Shown here piece after piece: positions 1-12,190 of a stretch of DNA of 64,000 nt (position 1 is the first letter of the stretch; every line of letters starts with the position of its first letter). The position numbers and the translations under genes were made by a program. Under the pieces are notes generated by a model. That model was not told the DNA's origin. It saw only the letters and a list, made by a program, of their open reading frames with translations, and did no database searches. Location of the stretch: positions 62,001 through 126,000 of the forward strand of contig JBBELK010000540.1 of assembly GCA_037783545.1 (NCBI GenBank). Reading direction: 5' to 3'. The DNA is from Henricia sp. BOLD:AAB3569 (taxonomy: Eukaryota; Echinodermata; Asteroidea; Spinulosida; Echinasteridae).

Positions 1-520
1 GGCATGAACCTTATTATCATCTCCACATTATATAATACTGTTTTGTCTTTCATTTGCAAGCCAAGGTAAACCACATCAAGGTAAGGAGTTGGCGAATAAT
101 CCTTCACAATGGATACAGCCAGAATTTTAGAGTTTACAACTGACACTTGTTCAGATTAACTGACCCAAAGAAAATTTTCTTTCAGGGAGTTGGTCCAGTC
201 GCTGCGGTCACTTAGTGGCCAAGAAAAGTAAGGTCGGTCATTCATTCTTGTATGATCGAATTGTAAACGCGTATTCATGGACAATGACTGGGTAATGAAC
301 AAAATCAAAACAAATGGAAATTGACAAAATTATATAAAATAGACGAAACAACAATTTTCTATACAACACTGTGCTACTTTATCCGCATAAGCAAAAATTA
401 ACAATTATTACAAACCAATTTACAAGAAGGAATAACAGCAGGGCAGTTGTTTGACCATTAAATACTAAAATAAACAAAAACCCAAAAGGTGAAAATCTTG
501 TCTGTTTCATTTATTTGGGT

Positions 521-794
521 TGTTGTTGTTGTTAATTTATGGCATCTTCGGCAACTAAGGCCCTTTATGCCATCACCTATACGGTTTTAGCTTTAACTAT
601 ACTTTATTATCAACTTGAGATGACGAAGAAGTTGCAGTTTTAGAAGTGGGAGGAAAAACCCAGAGAAATCCCCGGGGGAAACCCACGCGGTCAAGTAGGG
701 ACTGCAAACCCAATCCACATACACGCCCCGGATTCGAACCCGGGACGCCAGAGGTGAAAGGCGAGGAAAGAACCACTACGTTAACCCGACCGCC
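521..794 (-). repeat. tRNA-derived SINE (copy a)
   Basis: On the minus strand it starts with a tRNA-like head: an A-box-like gggttaacgtagtggttc, then a B box inside cccgggttcgaatccggg. A body with tttctctgggtttttcctcccac follows, and it ends in a (AAC)n tail (GTT repeat at 521-533 on the plus strand). The tRNA-like part would not fold into a normal clover leaf, so it is not called a tRNA gene. Confidence 0.85.
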
Positions 795-1112
795 CCAGAC
801 GATGGGAAAAAATGTCGTCTGCTATACGAGTAGTCGTGTTTCCTGATAGGTAACAGATGAAATTTACCGCAAATTGGCGAGAAGAAATTACGTTTCCACT
901 CAGTGGAAAATATTAGATATTCAGTAGGGCCTATGTTAACGAGTGATTTTTTTATACACCAGCTAGTGTTGGAATACATTCTATTGCAATTAGTTCTAGG
1001 TCAGGCACAATTTTCTAGTAAATTGACCGGACTATAAGGCAAGCAACAGACAGGAAGGGGGACAGCATCTGTTAACCAACTGACCACTGCATGTGTATAG
1101 CGCCACCGCAAT

Positions 1113-1620
1113 ATTCTTGGGTTTCACTTTCTTGACAACCGGTTGCTATCCGCCATTATTGTGTCCATACTATGGCACGCCAAAGCGAAAATAATTCAAC
1201 ACTGATAATTTAATGTGTTGATTTAAAAAAGGTTGGCATGACTTTTAAATGTTGATAGACTGTTATGAAACTGGCATACCGTGCTTTTGTTGGCAAGTTT
1301 TTAAAAATATTGAGACTTATTTTTCAGGGTTGATGGCAAAATTATCAGTGTTGAATTAGTTCCGCTTTTGCGTGTCATACGCGTGACGTCAACAACTATC
1401 ATATCCGCCATTGCTGTGTCCATACTATGGCACGCCAAAGCGGAAATAATTCAACACTGATAATTTATGCCAACCTTTTCTTTTCTTGCGCAACATTTGC
1501 GAAAATATGCGTCAACATTAAATTATCAGTGTTGAATTATGTTCGCTTTGGCGTGCCATAGTATGGGCACAGTAATGGCAGATAGCAACCGATTGTCAAG
1601 AAAGTGAAACCCAAGAATAC
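1113..1620. mobile_element. Palindromic MITE, CGGTTGCTATCC family (in copy a)
   Basis: Inverted arms run from cttgggtttcactttcttga on the left to its complement on the right, and include cggttgctatccgccatta and ccatactatggcacgccaaa. The palindromic arm is partly duplicated in the centre, which makes this copy longer than those at 12 and 18 kb. Confidence 0.85.
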
Positions 1621-1856
1621 GCGGTGCATTTCGATCATTGCCTGTGATTGGCTGTTTCTTCTTCAGTGCGAAACATGATGTAAACTATTAGAAATTCCTA
1701 TAATCTCCCAATTTAATGGAATTTCAACCATTTCTTTACAAAACAAACACACATGTTTAATTTATTCCAATAGACTATTAAAGTTAAGAGTCACCCTGTG
1801 TGTGTTGTCAATGTTATTTGGTCTACACTAAAACCAGTGAACCTTTCCCTGTTGTC

Positions 1857-3317
1857 ACCAAAATGTTGCCCCAGGGGTGGGGATTTTGTCACGCAAAAAG
1901 TGACAATCCCCACCTCTTAGGTGGGGTAGCCCGGAGGGGAGGGATGGGGGAAACAATTGATAGGTGCTGCATTACGATAAGTCATAAAAGTCATAAATAT
2001 GACTTGTGCTGAGCCATAACTAGAACTATGACTTAATAATTATTATTTCACTGTATTTGCCAACAATAAAGTGCCCAAATAAAGCGCGCTTTGTCAGCAG
2101 AGGGCGCTCATGTAAATTGGCTATGGGCATATCGCGTCCTTTGCGAAGGACATAGGAGTCATCGATATCTAATCACAAGATGCGACAAGCGTATTTTTTC
2201 CGTAGGTGGGTGAAGTTAGCGCATTGAAAAAAAAACAATATCTGCTTATATGATTGGTTGAAATGGACCGCGCTGCCCCACCCCTTAAGTGGGGGTTTGG
2301 TCGCGTTCATTTTCCTGTAAATTGACCGGACTAATTAGCTAAAATAGTTAAGTGAATTAGGTAAAACAGCGCTCGGCGTCGACAATTTGCCACACGGGTG
2401 CACTACATTGGGCTATACATTGGGCTTTATATATAGGAAACAACTCGGAACTCTCACAGGACAAAAAGAAACCACCTCTGCAAGTTTAAACATGGTCAAA
2501 ATTGTAATAATTTAAAAACAATCTTGCAGTGTTGTAAACAAAGTGCACATTAACACAATTTTCCTAATTGTACATTTTAACTTCCCTCCGACAGCACCAT
2601 CTCCCCCACCCCCATCCCGCGGCGTTGCCTTATTTTGTAGGAAGTTGGTTACATTTTCCAAGCTCCAGGATGAAGATTATTTCAGATAGAAATCATTATC
2701 ACTGGGATCTAAGACGCGCACGTTTCCCCATACGCCGTGGCTTTGACAATGAAACCCCCACCCTCCGCCCGAGGGGGAAGGGTGTCACTTGAAAAACACC
2801 TGACATGGCCCCACGTGCATGGTTAATAGTCCATCAAGTAACGATTTGACCTAGAACTAATTGCAATAGAAATCATTCTAACATGAATCTATAGGACACA
2901 ACATTTAATACACAACATATGACAAATCTAATTGTTTCTTCTGATTGCATATAAAGGTATTTTTGTAGACATAAATTAAGAATTAATAATTAGTCTGGTA
3001 TAACGTTCGTCAGTCTGTATGTTTCGTAATAGTGGCTGCTTAGTAATCACGACCACTTGCGAGCAGAAGACGGCGTCTCGGAAAGTAGTCTGGCAACGTA
3101 TTCCAACATACATGTTTCGCAATAATAATCACAACCACTTGCGAGTAGACGGCGGTGTCTAAAACCTCTAAATTAGGTGCTCGCTTGAGGAAAACGCTCT
3201 TATTTCTATGAAGATGGTCGAATTTGGGGATTTCTTTTTGTAATTTACATTGACAATACAAAAAGTACATGTGTTTAAAAAAATAAACAAAGTGAAAAAT
3301 CTTCCTTTATTGTTTTC
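1857..3317. other. Spacer between the left duplicate copies
   Basis: No gene recognised. At 1857-1960 there is a short motif (gttgccccaggggtgggg, then gtcacgcaaaaagtgacaat) that recurs at 53.9 kb and in related form at 8.8 and 15.2 kb. The rest is AT-rich non-coding sequence with a GC-rich patch at 2590-2790. Confidence 0.6.
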
Positions 3318-3837
3318 GGCATGAACCTTATTATCATCTCCACATTATATAATACTGTTTTGTCTTTCATTTGCAAGCCAAGGTAAACCACATCAAGGTA
3401 AGGAGTTGGCGAATAATCCTTCACAATGGATACAGCCAGAATTTTAGAGTTTACAACTGACACTTGTTCAGATTAACTGACCCAAAGAAAATTTTCTTTC
3501 AGGGAGTTGGTCCAGTCGCTGCGGTCACTTAGTGGCCAAGAAAAGTAAGGTCGGTCATTCATTCTTGTATGATCGAATTGTAAACGCGTATTCATGGACA
3601 ATGACTGGGTAATGAACAAAATCAAAACAAATGGAAATTGACAAAATTATATAAAATAGACGAAACAACAATTTTCTATACAACACTGTGCTACTTTATC
3701 CGCATAAGCAAAAATTAACAATTATTACAAACCAATTTACAAGAAGGAATAACAGCAGGGCAGTTGTTTGACCATTAAATACTAAAATAAACAAAAACCC
3801 AAAAGGTGAAAATCTTGTCTGTTTCATTTATTTGGGT

Positions 3838-4113
3838 TGTTGTTGTTGTTAATTTATGGCATCTTCGGCAACTAAGGCCCTTTATGCCATCACCTATACG
3901 GTTTTAGCTTTAACTATACTTTATTATCAACTTGAGATGACGAAGAAGTTGCAGTTTTAGAAGTGGGAGGAAAAACCCCAGAGAAATCCCCGGGGGAAAC
4001 CCACGCGGTCAAGTAGGGACTGCAAACCCAATCCACATACACGCCCCGGAATCGAACCCGGGACGCCAGAGGTGAAAGGCGAGGAAGGAACCACTACGCT
4101 AACCCGACCGCCC
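3838..4113 (-). repeat. tRNA-derived SINE (copy b)
   Basis: The same insertion carried by the second copy of the left duplication, with the same A box, B box and (AAC)n tail. It has a few changes, such as one added C near 3978. Confidence 0.85.
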
Positions 4114-4422
4114 CAGACGATGGGAAAAAATGTCGTCTGCTATACGAGTAGTCGTGTTTCCTGATAGGTAACAGATGAAATTTACCGCAAATTGGCGAGA
4201 AGAAATTACGTTTCCACTCAGTGGAAAATATTAGATATTCAGTATGTTAACGAGTGATTTTTTATACACCAGCTAGTGTTGGAATACATTCTATTGCAAT
4301 TAGTTCTAGGTCAGGCACAATTTTCTAGTAAATTTACCGGACTATAAGGCAAGCAACAGACAGGAAGGGGGACAGCATCTGTTAACCAACTGACCACTGC
4401 ATGTGTATAGCGCCACCGCAAT

Positions 4423-4930
4423 ATTCTTGGGTTTCACTTTCTTGACAACCGGTTGCTATCCGCCATTATTGTGTCCATACTATGGCACGCCAAAGCGAAA
4501 ATAATTCAACACTGATAATTTAATGTGTTGATTTAAAAAAGGTTGGCATGACTTTTAAATGTTGATAGACTGTTATGAAACTGGCATACCGTGCTTTTGT
4601 TGGCAAGTTTTTAAAAATATTGAGACTTATTTTTCAGGGTTGATGGCAAAATTATCAGTGTTGAATTAGTTCCGCTTTTGCGTGTCATACGCGTGACGTC
4701 AACAACTATCATATCCGCCATTGCTGTGTCCATACTATGGCACGCCAAAGCGGAAATAATTCAACACTGATAATTTATGCCAACCTTTTCTTTTCTTGCG
4801 CAACATTTGCGAAAATATGCGTCAACATTAAATTATCAGTGTTGAATTATGTTCGCTTTGGCGTGCCATAGTATGGGCACAGTAATGGCAGATAGCAACC
4901 GATTGTCAAGAAAGTGAAACCTAAGAATAC
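4423..4930. mobile_element. Palindromic MITE, CGGTTGCTATCC family (in copy b)
   Basis: Same element as at 1113-1620, carried along by the segmental duplication. Confidence 0.85.
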
Positions 4931-5493
4931 GCGGTGCATTTCGATCATTGCCTGTGATTGGCTGTTTCTTCTTCAGTGCGAAACATGATGTAAACTATTA
5001 GAAATTCCCATAATCTCCCAATTTAATGGAATTTCAACCATTTCTTTACATAACAAACACACATGTTTAATTTATTCCAATAGACTATTAAAGTTAAGAG
5101 TCACCCTGTGTGTGTTGTCAATGTTATTTGGTCTACACTAAAACCAGTGAACCTTTCCCTGCTGTCGGGAAAAAAATAGGAAAATATATAATCATAAAGG
5201 CACGGCTTAATGGGCAATGCTGTTACGGCGCTGGTAATATCTATATTGTGTCGGCACTAGTTGTCGCTAATCCGTTCACCTTCATATGATGGATTACTTG
5301 TTCAGCAAGACACACTATTGTTCGTTTGGATGTAAAATCAATAGAAGGTATATAGCCTTTTTCAACTTTGAAGATTTCATTGCAATAAACCACAGACAGA
5401 GGGCGCTGTTTGGAAAAGGGAAAAGTTAAGAAAAAACATAAGACTTCAAGTTGGACTTGTGGCAAATTGCTGCAGTTTTCTCCCCCAATTTCA

Positions 5494-5569
5494 TCATGGC
5501 TTACAACAGGAAACATGTAGAACAAACTCAAACAGTCATGGATTACAAAAGGTCCAGGACGTGTGAGAA
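5494..5569 (+). CDS. Possible first coding exon (weak)
   Basis: An ATG in strong context (A at -3, G at +4) opens a reading frame MAYNRKHVEQTQTVMD, then YKRSRTCEKK, followed by a possible donor AAG-gtgaaa. It sits just outside the left duplicated segment. I found no matching second exon and do not recognise the protein. A minus-strand frame of 96 codons overlaps it (5241-5531) and is equally unproven. Confidence 0.2.
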
Positions 5570-6141
5570 AAAAGGTGAAATCTTTTGTGCACAGTTGAAT
5601 GTGATTTTGCTGCGTTTGCCTCTTGTGACATCATGACCTTGGTCATGAATATGCATATTTGCATTAGCATTAGCGTAACAACTAAAAACCTAGTTTGTTT
5701 TAACCCCCAAAACAAGTTCCAAATAGGATTTTTATGAATGTAACTGAGTATATTGGTTTCATAGCAAAGATTTCATTGATAAAAATCCCAAATAAGGGGC
5801 CCTGGTAACGAGTTCGTTATACAAGCTCGTCTTATTTCTCAGGAAATATTGTGATTCGTATCCCGGGATTCCTATAAACGCAGGTATTTATATCAAAGTT
5901 TCATGTAAGCATTCAACAATTGAATTGTGCGGGACGGAACCTAGACTTGATGTCAAGTCGGTAACAGGACCGGTTTGCTTCGTAAATCACAGCAGCTTAG
6001 TCACGAATGGACTGGGAACAAGTCTAGTCGACCTCCTGTTTCCGACCTGAGAAACCTGTCTTTCACTTTATACACAGGCTATGGAGTTTGCTATACCAGA
6101 ATTGGACGTAGAGATCTGATTGGTTGAGACACGGGGCTTTA

Positions 6142-6915
6142 TTAAAGGGACACACCGGCTTACTGTTTACATAATGTAGCGATCCAGCATCCTTGACAAT
6201 CATTTTTCAATGGTCGTTGTGAAAAAAATATATCAAAATGTCACGTAATTAGCTATAAATTTTTAAAATTAACAAAAGAGACAAATATTGGGCTGTACGC
6301 TTTACCAGCCGTCGCGATGTATTAAGTATCATGTGTTTGTAAATAAAGGTGGCGTTCGATATGGGTGGACACGTGTTTAACCTCGTTTCTTTGTTTTCCC
6401 TGACTCATCACACCTTGCATGATCCCTCAGGTCTGCGCTGACTCGAGGAAGCAACTCGAACGCAACTTTTTGGTGTCTTTAGCGCCCTCAATAGGCCTAG
6501 TATGCTGTTTTTTCTTCGGATATTATTTATTGCCGCGAAGCGAAGACGCGAAAATCTGAGAGATTTTCTCGTCCATATCAACACCCAGAAACCCTTCTTG
6601 GAAAATATGGTATGTACATAGTGTTCGTAGGACATTATTTTCCAACAGGAAGAGAAACCAACCGCGAAAAAGCACTTCGCGCTGGTTTGTACGGCTGGAA
6701 ATAAAACTAGCTCCAAGACCACGTGATTTAGTATCCGAACCAGAATCTGGTTCCAATAAACACGTGACCTTGATTTTTTGAAAAATGCTCAAAAACTACC
6801 ACATTTTGTGGTTTCTTTTCAGGTTCTCTTCAGTCTATTTCGGAAAGACTTTCAGAATCATGTATGGGTCTATTTCGAGCCCAAAATAGCCCAACAAAGC
6901 CGGTATGTCCTTTAA
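6142..6915. mobile_element. TTAA-flanked MITE (piggyBac-like target)
   Basis: Bounded by TTAAAGGGACACACCGGCTT on the left and AAGCCGGTATGTCCTTTAA on the right: a short imperfect inverted repeat with TTAA at both ends, as left by piggyBac-type elements. Open frames inside (6408-6792, minus) show no recognised domain. Confidence 0.75.
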
Positions 6916-7019
6916 TATTCATGCCACATTTTCAAAAACATTTGCTTGTGAATTAGATTTCCTCAAGTAGTGGACGTATCAATATCCATTACCCCTGAAT
7001 TAAAAAATGAGACATAAGG

Positions 7020-7040
7020 CCCCCCCCCCCCCCCCCCCCC
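7020..7040. repeat. C homopolymer
   Basis: An uninterrupted run of about 21 C just outside the TTAA MITE. Length uncertain in any assembly. Confidence 0.9.
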
Positions 7041-7134
7041 CAAAAAGAACCAGGCCTATGTTTAGCGTAAGTTAAAGTCTCCCAAAGGCTTTTTTCCCCG
7101 GTATTTTTTTGTTGTTGAGTGGATTCCAAGCAAT

Positions 7135-7514
7135 TAAGGGCGTGTTTGTTTCATGACAGATCCGAATCCAGATCCCGAGTTGTTTTACCGCGCAGAAAAA
7201 AACGAAACTGCTCTCAACTCGGATCTCAAATCACGTGAATTGCAATTTATTTACCAAATTTGTCAAATTTCTGTTCCAAATTTCGCCTAAATTTGTTTGC
7301 ATCGTGTGTTGCCTCTGAAAATTGAAACGACACGGTTTTACTCACAAAAATCTTCGCGATGTTTACGTCGCCATTTTGGATCTAGCGCTGAACCGTCTCT
7401 CGAGAAGGATTCCACAGATCACAGATCTCGATCAGGATGTGCGCGAAGTGAACGAGTTCACCTTGGATATGCGCCGATCTGAATCTGGATCCGTCCGAAA
7501 CAAACACGCCCTAA
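7135..7514. mobile_element. Foldback MITE, AGGGCGTGTTTGTTTC ends
   Basis: The left end agggcgtgtttgtttc, with nearby gatccgaatccagatc, is repeated inverted on the right (gatctgaatctggatcc, gaaacaaacacgccct). The outer left flank is TTA(A). Confidence 0.75.
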
Positions 7515-7566
7515 ATCATACATGTATTAATATTTCGACCTTTCCGTTTGGCAGGCCCAAGTTTTG

Positions 7567-7736
7567 GTTAAAGCGGGCCTCCCACCGTGCGATTTTTGCC
7601 ACGAATTTCCAACGATTAGCTACGATTCGGTACGATTGTGTATAGAGTCTATAGACAGTCTCTGGTAATCTCACCGAATCGTACCTAATCGTGGGAAATT
7701 CGTGGCAAAAATTGCACAGTGGGAGGCCCGCTTTAT
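7567..7736. mobile_element. Foldback MITE, AAAGCGGGCCTCCCAC ends
   Basis: About 170 bp with arms of about 60 bp (aaagcgggcctcccaccgtg, then tttttgccacgaatttcc) and a short centre agtctatagacagtctctgg. A second copy is at 14180-14347. Confidence 0.85.
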
Positions 7737-7806
7737 AAATCAATTCAAAAACCGTAGCCGACAATTCCTATTAATAATATTGTTGTGGGGGAGATTTTTT
7801 TATGTA

Positions 7807-8268
7807 AACTCCTCAAAAAAAGTTCGGAAAGTCAAGTTTAACTGACGATTTCTCTCTTGTTGCAAATTTTATATCATTGGAAAGCCCTGTTATTCCTCTT
7901 TACGATGATGTGTCATTTGTTATGATTAAGCAATTGGGGGATGTGCAGCACACAGCTGAATACGGGGGCGGGTGTAAAGTGACATGTCACAAAATGCATT
8001 GCTATTGTCAAAAAGTGCATTGACACATTCCCATCCTCCAAGCAAAAGGGGAATGCACTGCATGACGATAGCAGTGAATTTTGTGACATTTCACTTTCCA
8101 CCCACTCCTGTATTCCGCTATACTGCACATCCCCCAATTGCAAATGACACATCACTGTAAAGAGGAAAAACAGGGCTTTCCAATGATACAAAATTAAGGG
8201 AAATTATTTAGTAACAAGAGAGAAATCGTCAGTCAAACTTGACTTTCCGAACTTTTTTGAGGAGTATA
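7807..8268. mobile_element. Foldback element present only in copy A
   Basis: About 460 bp with long inverted arms: actcctcaaaaaaagttcgg, then aagtcaagttt and cgatttctctcttgtt, and farther in ggaaagccctgtt and tttgcaatt-type segments. The homologous place in copy B (near 14408) lacks it, so it is an insertion with a probable TA target duplication. Confidence 0.85.
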
Positions 8269-8781
8269 TGTATATTATTTGATTGTACACTTATGTTCGC
8301 AGCATAAATGCTCGTGATTCAAAGAAGACCTACTACATTTCGCTAAAAGTTAAACGCAGTTCATCTGAATAAAGATACGAATCTATTGAAAAATGTTCTT
8401 ACTACATAATCATTTCAACATGCCCCTGGTAAAAATGGACGCTACCACACCGTGGAGTGCGGTGCGTGGATTACCGTGATTGGTTCTTGCTATGGCAACA
8501 GCGTCAACGCACTTTGAATCGTGAATATTGTCGCGCAATCAGGTTGCTCAAGTCGGTATATCGGTCGAAACCAAAATATATACTGCACATAAAAACGGAT
8601 ATCGATAGTGCACGGTAAAATGGCGTTATCGGACAAAACACGACCGGGGGAGGTCAAAAGTGATCTGATCACGCACCTTTAATTCTGTTGAGAGTGTAGT
8701 ACATAATTATTATACCACGTTTTGTATGGCCATTTAACATCTTTTCATGGACAGACGCAACATTTCCTTGGCTTCATAAAG

Positions 8782-9010
8782 CTAATATACTTATCAACTT
8801 CTGATTGTCACTTTCAAAAATCCCCACCCCGGGGCAAACTTTAGGTGAGAAAAAACCCCACACACGGGTGAAAAACATGCGTGTCTTTCTATCAGATGCA
8901 GACATTTTTATTTCATTGGGTCGAAATCCCCACCCTGAGGCATGCATGTGGAAGAGTGGGATGGGGAGGGGCGGGGTGGGAAAAAAAGTTGATAGGTGCA
9001 TAATATCCTT
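8782..9010. mobile_element. Short MITE with CTATCAACTT ends
   Basis: It runs from cttatcaacttctgattgtc to gttgataggtgcataat and carries ccccaccccggggcaaac and tcgaaatccccaccctgagg. Relatives are at 15148-15360, 1857-1960 and 53745-53975. Confidence 0.6.
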
Positions 9011-9179
9011 CGCCAAACCGAGAAAGTCATATTTTGTTCAATGTTGTTAGTTTGAAATCGGCACTGAACACAGACAGTTATAGTTATACCTGCTTAGAAT
9101 GTATTCAACACAATGTATTGCCAGTATGGAGTAATTACATCTGCCGTGAAAACGTGCATCGGTGCATGTTATACAGTGC

Positions 9180-10080
9180 GAGTAAAAACAAAACAAAATT
9201 AATACACTTTTAAAATTACTTGTTGTGTTTTAGTGTACCAATATTTATATGAGATGATTTGACATGTATTTTGGACAAGTTCTTCTGTGTCTTTTGGTAG
9301 CAGTTTCATGCATTACCGCACATGAGGCAAATAAGGGTGTCGGGTGGAAAACAACCTGCGCCAATTCAGTGTGGCTGGGAAAATGAAAAGAATTTGAATC
9401 ATTGCAGAGCTGCCAACCCTCCCGGATTTTTCAACAGATTCTTCGGAAAATTAATAATTTTGTGAGTCCTGACATGGATAATAAACACCCTCCTGGATTG
9501 TCAATTAACAACCTTGGGGATTTTTAAGATGTGTTTGGAGTCACGGAATGAACCTGTTTTCCCAGATGTTGTTGTCAAGGATCAACAGCAGAGCCTCTTT
9601 GAACATACGTACAATGAAACATCTTGTGGGCTATTGTTCATCTTAAAACATGGCTCGTCCTCAGCTCACCCCAGCAAAGGGCCTACTTGGTAAGCGAATT
9701 TCACCGCACACAAAGTGCCACGGCCGTGTTCCAAAGCTTTCGCCATCAATTTCCTAATGCAAGATGTCCAACTCGTGCCACCGTTAATTCAAATGTTCGT
9801 AAATACCAAGCCACAGGGACGAGCCAGGGACAAGCTACAACCTAAACAAAAGCAAGTTTTTGGGGGTTTTGATTTGATCAGTTGGCGTAAGTCGTGTTCC
9901 ACCTGACACCCTTATTTGCCTCATGTGCGGTAATGCATGAAACATAATTTAATTAAACTGCTACCAAAAGACACCAGAAGAACTTATCCAAAATACATCT
10001 CATATAAATATTGGTACACTAAAACACAAGTAATTTTAAAAGTGTATCGGTTGTTTTTACTCACACTGTATAACGACCAA
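9180..10080. mobile_element. Large foldback element carrying a DUF4817-like helix-turn-helix fragment
   Basis: Inverted arms of about 180 bp (outer part acactttta-aaattacttg, then cttttggtagcagttt, gcattaccgcacatgagg) enclose about 530 bp. The centre encodes, on the plus strand at about 9680-9845, FHRTQSATAVFQSFRHQFP then NARCPTRATVNSNVRKYQAT, which resembles the helix-turn-helix at the start of Mos1/DUF4817-type transposases. The frame is broken near its MARPQLTP start by a small indel. It is a decayed non-autonomous element, not a working transposase. Confidence 0.7.
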
Positions 10081-10112
10081 GTAGATCCTTGTGATCTGAT
10101 TTGACGATAGCA

Positions 10113-10356
10113 GGGGCCAATTTCATAGAGCTGCTTAAGCATGAAAAATTGCTTAAGCATGAAAAACCTTGCTTGATAAAATGAGATTACCACAAAAAAG
10201 TCACGTGATTGTCATGGTAATGAAACAGTCCTCTAATACTGGTCATACACTATTTCTATCAGATGAGGAAGTCACTGGTAACATTCTCTACTAAGCAAGA
10301 GTTTTTTGTACTTAAGCAAATTTATGTGCTGAAACACCTCTATGAAATTGGCCCCT
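10113..10356. mobile_element. MITE, GGGGCCAATTTCATA family, present only in copy A
   Basis: Ends ggggccaatttcatagagct and its complement tatgaaattggcccc. Copy B near 16546 reads straight through (gatagcaggtcacg), which gives an empty site. Confidence 0.85.
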
Positions 10357-10386
10357 GGTCACGTGTCGTTCAATATTTCAATCCAT

Positions 10387-10527
10387 TTAAAGGCACAGGC
10401 TCGTCAGCAATGCGCGCGCGCCAAATTCGTGCCACGAAATACGCAGCTCCATAGCAAAGGCACGGAGCTGCGTATTTCGTGGCACGAATTTGGCGTGCGC
10501 GCATTGCTGATGAGCCAGTGCCTTTAA
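10387..10527. mobile_element. Near-perfect palindrome flanked by TTAA
   Basis: About 140 bp: TTAAAGGCACAGGCTCGTC on the left and the complement ending GTGCCTTTAA on the right, with only a few mismatches. It is centred on a short spacer after gcgtatttcgtgg. It would extrude as a long cruciform. TTAA ends suggest a piggyBac-type origin. Confidence 0.85.
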
Positions 10528-11235
10528 TGCTACGTCACTAACCGTGCAATTTTGTTCCTTTTGCCGTGCAATTTTGTTCCATTTGCCGTGCAATTTTGTT
10601 TCATACGTTTTTTTCCCATTGCACGGTGCGTCTGGGCCTACTGTATTAATTTAGCGCGTGCGCATGTACAGTATTGTACGTGTATAGCTATGTGCGTGTC
10701 AAATGTATGACGCAAGCGCGACCAGTGAACGCGACCCATGACACAAACTTTTTTTCTACAACTCACAAGCGACATGGCGGGTTTTGTACATACATGTACT
10801 AGTATGACGAATGATGAAATAAATTCGAAGGGTAAGCCTGAATAATGTGTAAAAAAGTAGGATGACAAGGATCTATTTGGGCGTTATATAAAACAAACAA
10901 ATAATGAATGTTTTAATTCGTGCCATGGAAGGAATATTTTTATTCGGTAAAAGATGGAATATGTTCCATTCCACGAGGCGAAGCCGAGTTGAATTCCATT
11001 CTATATCTTTCACCTCATAAAAATATTTCTCCAATTGCATTCATACGCATTCAGTATTTGTATACCTGATGGCTAGGCAATCAAGATAATGCAAGGCTTT
11101 TGTAATCTCATGCAGATTGCAATTTGTATGAAACGTACATCTCGTAGCTTTCTGCTAAATCTGTACAAGATTCACATACGGTAGACAAGTTGAATACTAA
11201 TTAGTAACCAAACTGCATTGTTATCAGAAAATTGC

Positions 11236-12030
11236 ATCAGGGGCACTTTCACACCAAAGGTTGCCTTTATAAATTTCAACTTAAAAAATCTCCGTTCCTA
11301 TTGGACGGATTGTTTTCATGTTTGTACCATATTTACCAGGATAGGGAGAGGCTACATGAAAAAAATTATTTGCGTACCCCGAATGGCTACAATTTTATCC
11401 TCATTTTTAACACAATTTTAGCCAAAAATGAACTGCCACGGATAATTCGCATTATTTCTTTTTTACGTGGAATAAAAATGGTTGCATTGACTGTTACACA
11501 CTATGGATAGCAATGACAAATATCATTCATACTGGCTACATTCATCCCAAATTTCAGGAAAATCGATCGAGGCAATCGAAAGTTATTATTACTTATGTGT
11601 ACCATGCCATTTTCTGTTAAACAAAATTTTTAAATGTCCAGAACCCATGAAAATGAAGCAAATCCTTTTGAATTCCACATGACAACAAAATGTCGAAAAG
11701 AAAGTTTAGGTGCCTAGTTTATATGCCATAAAACAATAAACCCCGTTTTAATGTGGTAAAACTGGTATTTAGGCCTTCAAAATTTGTACTCATAATTTCT
11801 GTTAAAAAGCTGTCCTCTCCAGAACCAGTAATACATAATGTACATGTAGGCCTACATGTAAAATACCAACAGGAGTTGGTTTTTTCCACAACCGGTGAAG
11901 TTGTAGCTGCCTTGATATTGCAAATTTGTAATCCTCCATGTATGAGCATTTGATCAATAAAAAAGTTTGGTGGCTTCATTTTTGGACTGTTTTGGCAGTT
12001 TGAAGGCAACCTTTGGTGTGAAAGTGCCCT
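11236..12030. mobile_element. MITE with AGGGCACTTTCACACC ends
   Basis: About 795 bp bounded by ggggcactttcacaccaaag on the left and ctttggtgtgaaagtgccct on the right. The interior is AT-rich. Open frames of about 90-107 codons inside it differ between the two copies and are not supported as genes. Confidence 0.8.
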
Positions 12031-12190
12031 AAACATCATCAAATTTCAGAGAGTGTATGCGATTAAACAGCAATGATGTCCGTATCCAGAGGGAACCGAT
12101 GGTTTAAGAATGAATACATGTACAAAATCAGGCGTCATTAAAAATATAGTGACCCAAACCTTTACTTCATGAGTTGACTATTCATGGTTT

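Larger units (their letters stand above)
1..1856. repeat. Left segmental duplication, copy a (starts before the window)
   Basis: Positions 1-1856 match 3318-5166 almost base for base. Differences are a few substitutions and small indels, for example an extra gggcc near 926. It contains a SINE (521-794) and a palindromic MITE (1113-1620). No gene was recognised. Confidence 0.95.
3318..5166. repeat. Left segmental duplication, copy b
   Basis: Second copy of 1-1856, offset about 3.31 kb, so recent by its near identity. The match ends at cctttccctg(c/t)tgtc, after which the two copies differ completely. Confidence 0.95.

Noticed and set aside
700-794. tRNA gene suggested by a good B box and A-box-like sequence
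   Set aside because: No acceptor stem or proper clover leaf; the body and (AAC)n tail, and a truncated copy at 63.5 kb, identify a SINE.
6408-6792. Overlapping minus-strand frames of 104 and 89 codons
   Set aside because: They lie wholly within a TTAA MITE, with no domain and no splice-like borders.
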